Translations under genes and position numbers: made by a program
The notes under the pieces: model-generated
Seen by the model: the letters and a program-made list of their open reading frames with translations, nothing else
Database searches by the model: none
Told to the model about the DNA's origin: nothing
DNA from: Lotus japonicus
Taxonomy: Eukaryota; Streptophyta; Magnoliopsida; Fabales; Fabaceae
NCBI RefSeq assembly: GCF_012489685.1
Contig: NC_080045.1
Span: forward strand, 439,001 to 503,000
Direction: 5' to 3'
DNA length: 64,000 bases
Shown here: one piece after another, positions 32,236-42,248 of the stretch
How the letters are laid out: every line of letters begins with the position of its first letter
Position numbering within the stretch: the stretch's first letter is position 1

Positions 32236-33796
32236 CACCACTATACTCAACGACAACTCGCCCTCGAGCGTAAATAACACTCGCTTGCCCTCAAGCGCAA
32301 GAAATGCTCCCACACGAATGCTCTCAACAAGGAATACTTCACAAAAACAGGGGGACAAAGTAATCACAGCTAGTTCCAAGAGAAAGACCCGACAACCTAC
32401 TTCATGCATCTTTTGAAAAGAGAAGAGTGTAGAGTCCATTCATGAGAAGCATATAGAACTAAAAATCCTAGGACAAGATGTTCATTTAGTGCACTGAGCA
32501 CACAAACAAGTTCATAGGTCCTGAATGTCATTCACTCAATAGCAACAAAGATCAAACATGCAAATATTCAAAGAGACTTCCAAAAGGGTTGAAACATTGG
32601 CTAGGTAAAGCATGATGGTGGTTGGTCCCTAAGGGAAAACTAGGCTTTCAAGCACATTGAGTGTGGTCCTCTTCTGTTAACCTCGGAGCTTTTCACAACA
32701 AACACTTTAGCACAAGTCTCTTGAACCCCCTTTTCAAACTCTTCTTTTCTTTTTTCCAACTCCAACTTTTGTTTAGGAGTTCTTTTTCTTTCTTTTTTTT
32801 TTTACTGTTTTTTTTTCTTCTTGGGGCAAGAGACTATTTCTCATTTTTCCAGCTCCATACAACACAACAAGGACCATCACTCCCCCAATATTCCAACCAA
32901 ACATCCGTCCCAAACTTTTGGCTACAAAAAGATTCTCCAATTAAGCTCAAATGGGGCAACTAAAGGTAATGTTCAACCACAAACTCAGAATCTCAAGAAA
33001 TCCTATAAGTCTCAAGAATAAAACAGAAATCACTAAGCATGCTATGAGTGAAATTAACGCAGAACCAAGAATTGCAAATGAGTCAGGATCCTCCAGGGAA
33101 TTTTTATGGTAAAGGGTCAAAGATAGACCCTTAATGGACTCACCTCGACTCCCTTCTCAAGACACACTCGGAAGACCGAAGTCTCCTCCTCTCTTCCCCA
33201 ACATGCAATCACTCATCCCCGAACCAACAACAAGCACTTGCCAAAAATCGACTAAGAAAACCCATTGAGGCATTCTATCAAACACCTTATAAGCAAAAGC
33301 TAAACTAAACTAATCCACAAAATCCTAACTACCCATTCCTCACAAATTCACAACCCCTTTCTAATTGAGCACAAAATCAACCCATAATGAACAAATACAA
33401 TCCAAACCCAACTTGCACTAACACAAATTCACTCACCCTTACCCAAAAGAAGCATGCATTGCAAAACTCATGAACTATGATGAAGGAAAGTGGAAAATGG
33501 AACTTACCTTGACTTGAGAGTGAGTGGGTGCAAGTGGAATAGACTTGATGCAATGCAAAACTTTGAAGTAAAAGGAAGAGCCAATGTGTGTGCAAGTGAG
33601 AAATGAGAAGTGGAAATGGAGTATGGAGAGAGTGGGGTGCGTTTTTTTATGGGAGAATGGGAATTAAGAGTGGGAAACTGAAAGGTTGGGGTTTTAAAAC
33701 CCAAAATCTGGCAGAAACAACGTATAGGAGCGCTCGAGCGCTCATGGGGAACGCTCAGGCGCTCGTGCCAGATACAGAGGCAGTGCCTCTGCCACT
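32236..33796 (-). other. Non-coding interior of Athila derivative
   Basis: Homopolymer T runs at about 32790-32815 and the 3' Athila region up to about 33250. The 5' part (33480-33796) starts after the LTR with GGCAGAGGCAC and a GAGCGCTCGAGCGCTC palindrome, then a leader ending in a perfect donor-like CAAG/GTAAGT (minus strand, near 33507-33516). No ORF with recognisable content. The primer binding site is not clear. Confidence 0.6.
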
Positions 33797-35125
33797 TGTT
33801 GGTCAATTCGCAAGTGTACGAATACCTCTGGGTTTTAAAATATCGAACCACAGGGATTGTGACTGAGAATTGTTGATTTAAGCCTAAAGTTTGCAAGTTC
33901 TTAAAACAGTAAATTTCAAAGATTGGTTTTGGTTGATTTAGACAAAAGATTTGCAGAAGAGCAATGTTGAAAATGATGTAAATAACAAATGATGGAAAAT
34001 TGCCTTGGGTTGTTGATCATCTAATCCATTTTAGTCCACCTATCCTATGCATGTGAATCCTTGATTTAACTCTTGTTGATATAGCCTATCTACTTACTAG
34101 TTGATTCCTCACAAAAGTAATTCTCTCAAATTGAAAGATAAGCCCAATTCCTTGTGTACTTAAACATTCGTAAGAGGTATGATAGCATGGACATTCAGGC
34201 CAACAAAACCCTACCCTCACTCTATGTCTAGAAGCAAGTATAGAAGGACCTATTCCAATTCATGTCCCTAAATCATAACAAATTCCCATTTGATTATAAT
34301 CTAGCCTATAGCAAAGGTGCACCAAAGCTAAACATGCAATAAGGAATTGAAATACAAGATTGAATCAAGACTCATGCATAGAGATAGGATTTACAAACTA
34401 AAATTTCATAGAATCTCTTAACCCAAAGCAAAAAGTAAACTAGCCACTCATGGCTAGTGAATTCATAAAGGAAATGTAAAGAAAACCTGAGAAGAAATAC
34501 AAGTTGGAAGCCTCCCTTGGCCCCAAAGTTCTCCTCAGCTCTCAAACTTGATAAAAAATGAGTAAAATGTCCCAATGTATCAAAGAAATTGGCCTAAGCC
34601 TTATTTATAGGCAAAATGAACGAAACTGGGCGCTCAGGCGCCAATTCAGAGTGCCTGAGCGCCAATTGCATGTTGAAAAAACATGCCTCTGACCCTATTG
34701 GCGCCTAGGCGCCCATTCCCAGCGCCTAGGCGCTTAAGCTCGCCTGAAAAGGACTTTTTGGCTTCTGAAACTCCTCTTTTCAATCCTCTTTAAGTTCTTC
34801 ATCAATTCCATGCTTCTTGGCCTTCTTTCTCCTTCAGTTTCAGCTCTCCAAACCTAACCAACAAGTCAAGGAAGATTCTAGAAGCTCCAAGAGCTCATTA
34901 GCACAGGAGGTCCTTCATAAAACACAACAAAACCATGCAAGTCCTAAACCTTACTTAAAATGCAAGAAAACTACCTATAAACTACTAAATTACCAAAACA
35001 AAATAAAGACTAAAGAAAAGAATAAAAATGCATGAGAATGCATGAAACACTACATGAGACTCAACAAAAAGACTCAAAACAACCAAAGAAATGACCCTAA
35101 AAACACTACTAAAACAGGGTCATCA
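33797..35125 (-). repeat. 5' LTR of Athila derivative
   Basis: Differs from the partner LTR by scattered single bases and small indels (for example its inner end TGTTGGTC against TGTAGGTC). TATAAAT (minus) at 34603-34609. Confidence 0.88.
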
Positions 35126-36005
35126 GAGGTTTAGCAACTTCAGCAGGTAAAGGATCAGGCAATATGGTACCAGAGGGAACAAAACATTCATACAAATATT
35201 TAGCTTTAGACATAGAAGGCTCATTTCTAATTGGTTTAGAATAGCCAATGCCATGCATTCCATTTCTGCTTACGTCATAGATCATTGACGCCATTAAGCT
35301 TCTGTCTACGCTTTTAGCCAGGAATCTTTGAAAACATTTTTCATACTTAGATTCATGCTTACTATCAGAGGCATCGCAGGCAATAACTTCTTCTAACTTA
35401 GCAATTTGATTCTTAAGCACAGAGTAAGAATTCACTAAAGCATGGTTATCATTTTTCAAATCAGAAATGATTTTCTCATGTTCAGAAGGAGTCTTAGAAG
35501 CAGCAGATAAGTCCTTTTTCAACTTTTTATGCTTAGACAATAAAGACTTATACTTATCCATGATATCAGACAAAGCATGTTTCAGTTCAGAGGTTGAGAA
35601 AGAAGCGAATACCTCATTTTCATCGTCTGAGTTAGGATCTCCTTCTGATTCTGAGTCAGAGTCAACAGCATCCTTTGACTCTGCTCCTTTGTCTTTGACA
35701 ATAGCCATGAGTCCTTGGACTTCACCATCAGAGTCAACATCCTCTGACTCTGATTCGTCAAAAGTCACCATCATACTTTTCTTGGTCTTGAAGTGCTTCT
35801 TTGGCCTCTTGTCCTTCTTCAACTTTGGACAGTTACTTTTGTAGTGCCCTGATTCTTTGCACTCGAAACATGTGACTTCCTTGATTGATGACTTCTTCTG
35901 GCCTGAGGATTCAGACTTTCCTCTGGCCTTTCCAGAGCCTCTGTACTTGCTTTGCTTGTGCTTCCAGATGCGGTTGAGTCTTTTAGAGATCAGAGTCAGC
36001 TCATC

Positions 36006-37227
36006 TGTAAGATCAAGTTTTGATCTAGTAGTACAACTCTATGTTTTGATGATTACAAGTTAACCTTTTGATATGAACAATTGTGGTACTCTAACGTGTT
36101 TTTCTGAGTGTGCTGTTTACAGGCTCTGACCTCAACTCAATCTCACACAAATCAGAAGCACTGTGTATAAAGGGTAACCCAAGCAACGTTTTCGCATTCA
36201 CCATGTTCAGTATGAACAGTGGAAAAGCTTCAGAAGTTCTGAAGCTATACAAACTCTGATGTGGACTCAGTCGCTAGAAGCTCTGAAGATCCAGAAGTTC
36301 TGATAACCAAGAAACACTGAAGGTTCAGATGTTCTGATGGTGTAGAAGACTCTGAAGATCCAGAAGCTGAATAGTGGAAACTCTGAAGTCCAGAAGCAAG
36401 AAACTCTGAAGGCCATGTTCTTCCCTCTGAGTTCAGAATCAGAAGATACAATGGTCAGAGGATCTGTGCTTTCCCTCTGACTCTGATCAACCGGCTTCAC
36501 AAGTTCCAATATGAAGTATTCCTCTGATCAGAAGTCTCCTAGGTTAAAAGGTCAAGTCGCTATCCAAGTACAAAAGCAAGTGTACCTTCCTGACGACCTA
36601 CCTAACGTTCTCAGCCACAGCAGAAGCTGGATTTTCCAGAACTGCCCTCCAACGGTAGCATTTCCCATGCAACGCTCAACCCTAATCCTTGGAGTATATA
36701 TAAAGGCTGAAGATTGAAAGAAGCGGCTAAGAAACTAAGTAGAAGCAATACACACGCGCAAGACATATTCAAAATATTCTAAGCTTTCTTTCATCTGAAA
36801 TTCATTGTGTTTACTATAAGCTTTTTAGAAGCACTTTCTTTGTAAACAAGAACTTCATATACAGTTGTATAGTTTGCCTTTAGGAGATCAAGGTTGATCG
36901 GATCCTAGAGAAGACTAAGAGAGTGAATCTTAGTGTGAGCTAAGTCAGTGTAATTGTTAGTCACTTGTAGGTTTCAAGTGCAGTTGTAACTCTTACCTGA
37001 TTAGTGGATTGCCTTCATTCTAAGAAGGAAGAAATCACCTTAACGGGTGGACTGGAGTAGCTTGAGTGATTTATCAAGTGAACCAGGATAAAATCCTTGT
37101 GTGCTTTTCTATCTCTTATCTTTAGCACTTAAGTTCTCAAAAGATTTGTCAAAATCTTTAAGGTGGAAGTTTTGTTCTAAAAACGTTATTCAAACCCCCC
37201 CCCTTTCTACCGTTTTTCATACCTTCA
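36006..37227 (+). repeat. 5' LTR of SIRE-B
   Basis: 1222 bp, TGTAAGATCAAG to ACCTTCA. TATATATAAA at 36695-36704 is the likely promoter. Loose tandem AGAAG/TCTGA units at 36220-36460 lie upstream of it. Clearly related to, but diverged from, the SIRE-N LTRs. Confidence 0.88.
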
Positions 37228-37229
37228 AT

Positions 37230-37241
37230 TGGTATCAGAGC
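37230..37241 (+). promoter_or_regulatory. Primer binding site of SIRE-B (initiator tRNA-Met type)
   Basis: TGGTATCAGAGC begins two bases after the LTR end, as in SIRE-N. Confidence 0.85.
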
Positions 37242-37299
37242 GCAAGTTCTGATTACCACACCTAACAGTGTTCAGTGATCCGGGCCGGTGTGAAAAACA

Positions 37300-39210
37300 A
37301 TGGCTGCCACCACCAGTGAAACTCAAAGAGATGGTTACAACGCAAAGCCCCCTATGTTCGATGGTCAAAGGTTCGAATATTGGAAAGATAGACTGGAAAG
37401 TTTCTTTCTGGGTTTCGATGCAAATCTCTGGGATATTATTGTGGATGGCTATGAGCGTCCAGTTGATGCAGATGGCAAGAAGATCCCAAGGTCAGAGATG
37501 ACTGCAGAACAAAAGAAGCTGTACTCACAACATCACAAAGCAAGAGCAATTCTTCTAAGTGCTATTTCCTATGAGGAGTACCAGAAGATTACCGATCGTG
37601 AGTTTGCTAAAGGCATTTTTGATTCTCTGAAGATGTCTCATGAAGGAAACAAGAAAGTCAAAGAATCAAAGGCATTGTCTTTGATCCAAAAGTATGAATC
37701 CTTCATCATGGAGCCAAATGAGTCCATTGAAGAAATGTTCTCCAGATTTCAATTGCTTGTAGCTGGCATACGACCTCTCAACAAGAGCTACACAACAAAA
37801 GATCATGTCATAAGGGTCATCAGGTGTCTTCCTGAAAGCTGGATGCCTTTAGTGACTTCAATAGAGCTCACGAGAGACGTTGAGAATATGAGTTTAGAAG
37901 AACTCATCAGCATTTTGAAATGCCATGAGCTGAAACGCTCAGAGATGCAAGATCTGAGGAAAAAGTCCATAGCCTTGAAATCCAAATCTGAAAAGGCTAA
38001 GGTTGAGAAGTCAAAGGCTCTTCAAGCTGAAGAAGAAGAATCTGAAGAAGCATCAGAAGATTCTGATGAAGATGAGCTGACTCTGATCTCCAAGAGACTC
38101 AACCGCATCTGGAAGCACAGGCAGAGCAAGTTCAAAGGCTCTGGAAAGGCAAAAGGCAAGTATGAGTCCTCAGGCCAGAAGAAGTCTTCAATCAAGGAAG
38201 TCACATGTTTTGAGTGCAAAGAATCTGGGCACTACAAAAGTGATTGTCCAAAGTTGAAGAAAGACAAGAAGCCAAAGAAGCACTTCAAGACCAAGAAGAG
38301 TCTGATGGTGACATTCGATGAATCAGAGTCAGAGGATGTTGACTCTGATGGTGAAGTCCAAGGACTCATGGCCATTGTCAAAGACAAAGGAGCAGAGTCA
38401 AAGGAAGCTGTTGACTCTGACTCAGAATCAGAAGGAGATCCTAACTCAGACGATGAAAATGAGGTATTCGCTTCCTTCTCTACCTCTGAACTGAAACATG
38501 CTTTGTCTGATATCATGGATAAGTATAACTCTTTATTGTCTAAGCATAAAAAGTTGAAAAAGAACTTATCTGCTGTCTCTAAGACTCCTTCTGAACATGA
38601 GAAAATTATTTCTGATTTGAAAAATGAAAATCATGCTTTGGTAAATTCTAACTCTGTGCTTAAGAACCAGATTGCTAAGTTAGATGAAATTGTTGCCTGT
38701 GATGCCTCTGATTGTAGAAATGAATCTAAGTATGAAAAGTCTTTTCAAAGATTCCTAGCTAAAAGCGTGGATAGAAGCTTAATGGCTTCAATGATCTATG
38801 GCGTAAGCAGAAATGGAATGCATGGCATTGGCTATTCTAAACCAATTAGAAATGAGCCTTCTGTGTCTAAAGCTAAATCCTTGTATGAATGCTTTGTTCC
38901 CTCTGGTACCATATTGCCTGATCCTGTACCTGCTAAAGTTGCTAAACATCCTCTTAAAAAGGGATCTTTCTCTATGACTAAATATCATGCAAGTATTCCT
39001 TTAAAATATTATGTTGAGACACCCAAGGTGATCAGAACCTCTGGGGTAACTAACAAAAGAGGACCCAGAAAGTGGGTACCTAAGGACAAGATCATCTATG
39101 TTGCAGATATCCTTGATAGCTCCACTGAAACACCAATCATGGTATCTGGACAGTGGATGCTCGCGTCACATGACGGGAGAAAAGCGTATGTTCCGAGAGC
39201 TGAAACTTAA
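37300..39210 (+). CDS. Gag of SIRE-B, full-length
   Basis: 636 codons, MAATTSETQRDGYNAK at the first ATG after the primer site. N-terminal copia gag domain (FEYWKDRLESFFLGFDANLW; CLPESWMPLVTSIELTRDV). CCHC zinc knuckle CFECKESGHYKSDC at residues 303-316, followed by a lysine-rich stretch. Then acidic DSDSESEG repeats, a coiled-coil-like segment, and a conserved tail ending YVPRAET. The last 113 nt overlap the start of the pol frame, which is +1 relative to gag. Gag would form the particle and bind the element RNA. Confidence 0.88.
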   Translation: MAATTSETQRDGYNAKPPMFDGQRFEYWKDRLESFFLGFDANLWDIIVDGYERPVDADGKKIPRSEMTAEQKKLYSQHHKARAILLSAISYEEYQKITDREFAKGIFDSLKMSHEGNKKVKESKALSLIQKYESFIMEPNESIEEMFSRFQLLVAGIRPLNKSYTTKDHVIRVIRCLPESWMPLVTSIELTRDVENMSLEELISILKCHELKRSEMQDLRKKSIALKSKSEKAKVEKSKALQAEEEESEEASEDSDEDELTLISKRLNRIWKHRQSKFKGSGKAKGKYESSGQKKSSIKEVTCFECKESGHYKSDCPKLKKDKKPKKHFKTKKSLMVTFDESESEDVDSDGEVQGLMAIVKDKGAESKEAVDSDSESEGDPNSDDENEVFASFSTSELKHALSDIMDKYNSLLSKHKKLKKNLSAVSKTPSEHEKIISDLKNENHALVNSNSVLKNQIAKLDEIVACDASDCRNESKYEKSFQRFLAKSVDRSLMASMIYGVSRNGMHGIGYSKPIRNEPSVSKAKSLYECFVPSGTILPDPVPAKVAKHPLKKGSFSMTKYHASIPLKYYVETPKVIRTSGVTNKRGPRKWVPKDKIIYVADILDSSTETPIMVSGQWMLASHDGRKAYVPRAET

Positions 39211-40615
39211 GCCTGGAGGCGAAGTTGGCTTCGGAGGAAATGGAAAGGGTAAAATTGTTGGTACTGGTACTATTTGTGTAGATAGTAGTCCATGCATTGA
39301 TAATGTTTTATTGGTAGACGGCTTAACACATAACTTATTGTCTATAAGTCAATTAGCTGACAAGGGTTATGATGTTATATTCAATCAAAAGTCCTGCCGG
39401 GCTGTAAGTCAGATCGATGGCTCTGTTCTGTTTAACAGCAAGAGGAAGAACAACATTTATAAGATCAGATTATCTGAGTTGGAGGCTCAGAATGTGAAGT
39501 GCCTTCTGTCTGTTAATGAAGAGCAGTGGGTATGGCATAGACGGTTAGGGCATGCCAGTATGAGAAAGATTTCTCAGCTGAGCAAGCTAAACCTTGTCAG
39601 GGGCTTACCCAATCTGAAGTTCGCTTCAGACGCTCTTTGTGAAGCATGTCAGAAAGGCAAATTCACAAAAGTCCCTTTCAAGGCAAAGAATGTTGTCTCA
39701 ACCTCAAGGCCGTTGGAACTTCTGCATATCGACCTGTTTGGACCAGTGAAAACTGAGTCTATAGGTGGCAAGAGATATCGGATGGTTATCGTTGATGACT
39801 ATAGCCGCTGGACATGGGTAAAGTTTCTAACCCGCAAGGATGAGTCTCATGCTGTGTTCTCTACCTTCATTGCTCAAGTGCAAAACGAGAAGGCTTGTAG
39901 GATTGTGCGTGTCAGAAGTGACCATGGTGGAGAGTTTGAGAGTCTGTTTGATTCCTATGGAATTGCACATGATTTCTCTTGTCCCAGAACTCCTCAACAA
40001 AATGGTATTGTTGAGAGGAAGAATAGAACTCTTCAGGAGATGGCTAGAACCATGCTCCAAGAAACTGGCATGGCTAAGCACTTTTGGGTAGAGGCAGTAA
40101 ATACAACATGTTACATTCAGAACAGAATCTCTGTGAGACCAATTCTGAATAAGACTCCTTATGAATTGTGGAAGAACATAAAACCCAACATTTCTTATTT
40201 TCATCCTTTTGGCTGTGTTTGTTATGTTCTCAATACTAAGGATAGATTGCATAAATTTGATGCTAAGTCTTCTAAGTGTCTATTACTTGGTTATTCTGAT
40301 AGATCTAAAGGTTTTAGATTTTATAATACTGATGCTAAGACTATTGAAGAATCTATTCATGTTAGATTTGATGATAAGCTTGACTCTGACCAGTCAAAGC
40401 TAGTTGAAAAGTTTGCAGATTTAAGCATTAATGTTTCTGACAAAGGCAAAGCTCCAGAGGAAGTTGAGCCAGAGGAAGATGAACCAGAGGAAGAAGCTGG
40501 TCCCTCTAACTCACAAACTCTGAAGAAGAGCAGAATCACTGCAGCTCACCCTAAGGAATTGATTCTGGGCAACAAAGATGAACCAGTCAGAACCAGATCT
40601 GCCTTCAAGGAATAG
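39098..40615 (+). pseudogene. SIRE-B pol, protease and integrase part
   Basis: Protease WYLDSGCSRHMTG; GAG-pre-integrase and zinc region WHRRLGHASMRK ... CEACQKGKF; integrase core HIDLFGPV, VRSDHGGEF, QQNGIVERKNR, so the DDE residues are present. Compared with SIRE-A four residues are missing after GGEF. The C-terminal acidic linker ends in TAG 40613-40615, where about 275 bp present in SIRE-A have been lost, removing the first RT block and shifting the frame. Confidence 0.87.
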
Positions 40616-40665
40616 ACTACACTGAAACATTTGCTCCGGTAGCAGGACTGGAGGCAATTAGACTG

Positions 40666-41913
40666 TTGATCTCCTTCTCAGTAAATCACAACATAGTTCT
40701 ACATCAGATGGACGTAAAGAGTGCCTTCCTAAATGGTTATATCTCAGAGGAAGTCTATGTTCATCAACCCCCAGGTTTTGAAGATGAAAAGAAACCAGAC
40801 CATGTGTTCAAATTGAAGAAATCACTCTACGGTCTGAAGCAAGCTCCCAGAGCATGGTATGAGAGACTTAGCTCATTCCTTCTGGAGAATGAGTTTGTAA
40901 GGGGTAAAGTAGATACAACTCTTTTTTGCAAGACTTATAAAGATGATATCTTAATTGTGCAAATTTATGTTGATGATATTATATTTGGTTCTGCTAATCA
41001 ATCTCTATGCAAAGAATTTTCTGAGATGATGCAGGCTGAATTTGAGATGAGTATGATGGGAGAATTAAAGTACTTTCTGGGAATACAAGTTGATCAAACA
41101 CCAGAAGGAACATATATCCATCAGAGCAAGTACACTAAAGAACTTCTGAAGAAGTTCAATATGCTGGAATCTACAGTGGCCAAGACTCCAATGCATCCTA
41201 CATGCATTTTGGAGAAAGAAGATAAAAGTGGTAAAGTATGTCAGAAGCTCTATCGTGGAATGATAGGTTCACTTCTATACTTAACTGCATCTAGGCCAGA
41301 CATATTATTTAGTGTTCACTTATGTGCTCGTTTCCAATCAGATCCAAGGGAAACCCACTTAACTGCTGTTAAGAGGATCCTAAGGTATCTGAAAGGCACC
41401 ACTAACCTTGGCTTGATGTATAAGAAAACATCAGAGTATAAGCTTTCAGGTTATTGTGATGCTGATTATGCTGGAGATAGAACAGAGAGAAAAAGTACTT
41501 CTGGAAATTGTCAATTTCTGGGAAGCAATCTAGTCTCATGGGCAAGCAAGAGGCAATCAACCATTGCACTATCAACTGCAGAGGCAGAATATATCTCAGC
41601 AGCAATATGCAGCACTCAGATGCTCTGGATGAAACATCAGCTGGAGGATTATCAGATCCTTGAGAGCAATATCCCAATTTATTGTGATAACACTGCTGCA
41701 ATCTCGTTGAGCAAGAATCCTATCTTGCATTCAAGGGCAAAGCACATTGAGGTAAAGTATCACTTCATTAGAGATTATGTGCAGAAGGGCGTACTTCTTC
41801 TGAAGTTTGTTGATACTGACCATCAATGGGCAGATATCTTTACGAAGCCCTTAGCAGAGGATAGATTTAATTTTATTCTGAAAAATCTAAACATGGACTT
41901 TTGTCCAGAGTGA
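40666..41913 (+). pseudogene. SIRE-B pol, RT and RNase H part
   Basis: 415 codons open in a frame different from protease-integrase. RT blocks HQMDVKSAFLNGYISEEVYV, LYGLKQAPRAWYERL and the catalytic IYVDDIIFGS; RNase H YCDADYAGDRTERKSTSG and STAEAEYISAA. The C-terminus is complete (DIFTKPLAEDRFNF, stop 41911-41913). The first RT block (the region of WVFRNK and KARLVAQ in SIRE-A) is deleted, so the enzyme is broken although its catalytic core is intact. Confidence 0.87.
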
Positions 41914-42248
41914 AGATGGATCATAACCTCTGACTATGATACTTCTTGATCAGAAGATGTCTAGTCCAGAAGGTAACTCAATCAGAGTGTGTGTGCCCAC
42001 TGGTACTGACTCTGAAGCTGAGACAACAACACGTGCGTCAGAATTTCTGATGCATAGTTCCTTGTGCCCGTGTGACAGTCTGTTATGATTGCGTGTAGAT
42101 ATGCTTATCTCCTGTGTGTGATTGTGTATTTTACTGTTACTATCAATCTTTAATTTTCAACCGTTGATCTTAAAGTGCTTTTTGAATCAACAACGGTTAT
42201 TTGATAAAACCCACTATACACACACGTTCTCGTTCACTTCCGGTTTTC
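41914..42248 (+). other. SIRE-B spacer between pol and the lost envelope-like ORF
   Basis: Matches 3248-3475 (inverse) near its right end and 27546-27650 (inverse) near its left end, which links those two pieces to one element. No ORF. It is cut at 42248; the candidate target is TTTTC at 42244-42248. Confidence 0.75.

Larger units (their letters stand above)
30911..35125 (-). mobile_element. Short non-coding Athila derivative
   Basis: LTRs 33797-35125 (5' on the minus strand, 1329 bp) and 30911-32235 (3', 1325 bp) are very similar. Target duplication GAGGT at 30906-30910 and 35126-35130. The internal 1561 bp has no gag or pol. Its 3' half matches the non-coding region before the LTR of the plus-strand Athila element. 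A complete structure with no coding capacity means it depended on another Athila-type element. Confidence 0.87.
386..36005 (-). mobile_element. SIRE-like Ty1/copia element (SIRE-A), split by three insertions
   Basis: Minus-strand pieces read in the order gag (36005 to 35126, then 30910 to 30646), protease-integrase-RT-RNase H (30758 to 27738), spacer, envelope-like ORF (3247 to 386). Pieces are assigned to one element because strand, order and homology to the plus-strand copy at 36006-42248 agree. The spacer after pol (27546 upward) and the spacer before the envelope-like ORF (3248-3475) both match the single spacer downstream of pol at 41914-42248. The order integrase before RT is copia-type, and an extra ORF after pol is the mark of the SIRE/Maximus lineage. 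The 5' part of gag and both LTRs are not seen; the 5' part should lie beyond the insertion at 36006. Confidence 0.75.
30646..36005 (-). pseudogene. SIRE-A gag, split by Athila derivative and cut by SIRE-B
   Basis: Gag reads from 36005 to 35126 and, after the 30911-35125 insertion, from 30910 to 30646. It includes the zinc knuckle CFECKESGHYKSNC (about 35830-35880), the acidic DSDSESEG stretch, and the conserved tail (PRKWVPKDKIIYVEDI). The N-terminal half is missing because SIRE-B begins at 36006. The break at 30906-30910/35126-35130 is the duplicated GAGGT. Confidence 0.82.
36006..42248 (+). mobile_element. SIRE-like element (SIRE-B), 3' end removed
   Basis: Plus-strand 5' LTR, primer site, gag, pol and the spacer that precedes the envelope-like ORF. 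It is inserted in SIRE-A gag; the last five bases of the left flank are TCATC (36001-36005), but the right flank is not in the window. It is cut at 42248 by the Tekay-like LTR. A deletion of about 275 bp at about 40610 breaks pol. Confidence 0.88.

Noticed and set aside
33603..33866. 87-codon plus-strand ORF across the Athila derivative LTR edge
   Set aside because: It crosses the LTR boundary, is not conserved in the other LTR, and has no domain.
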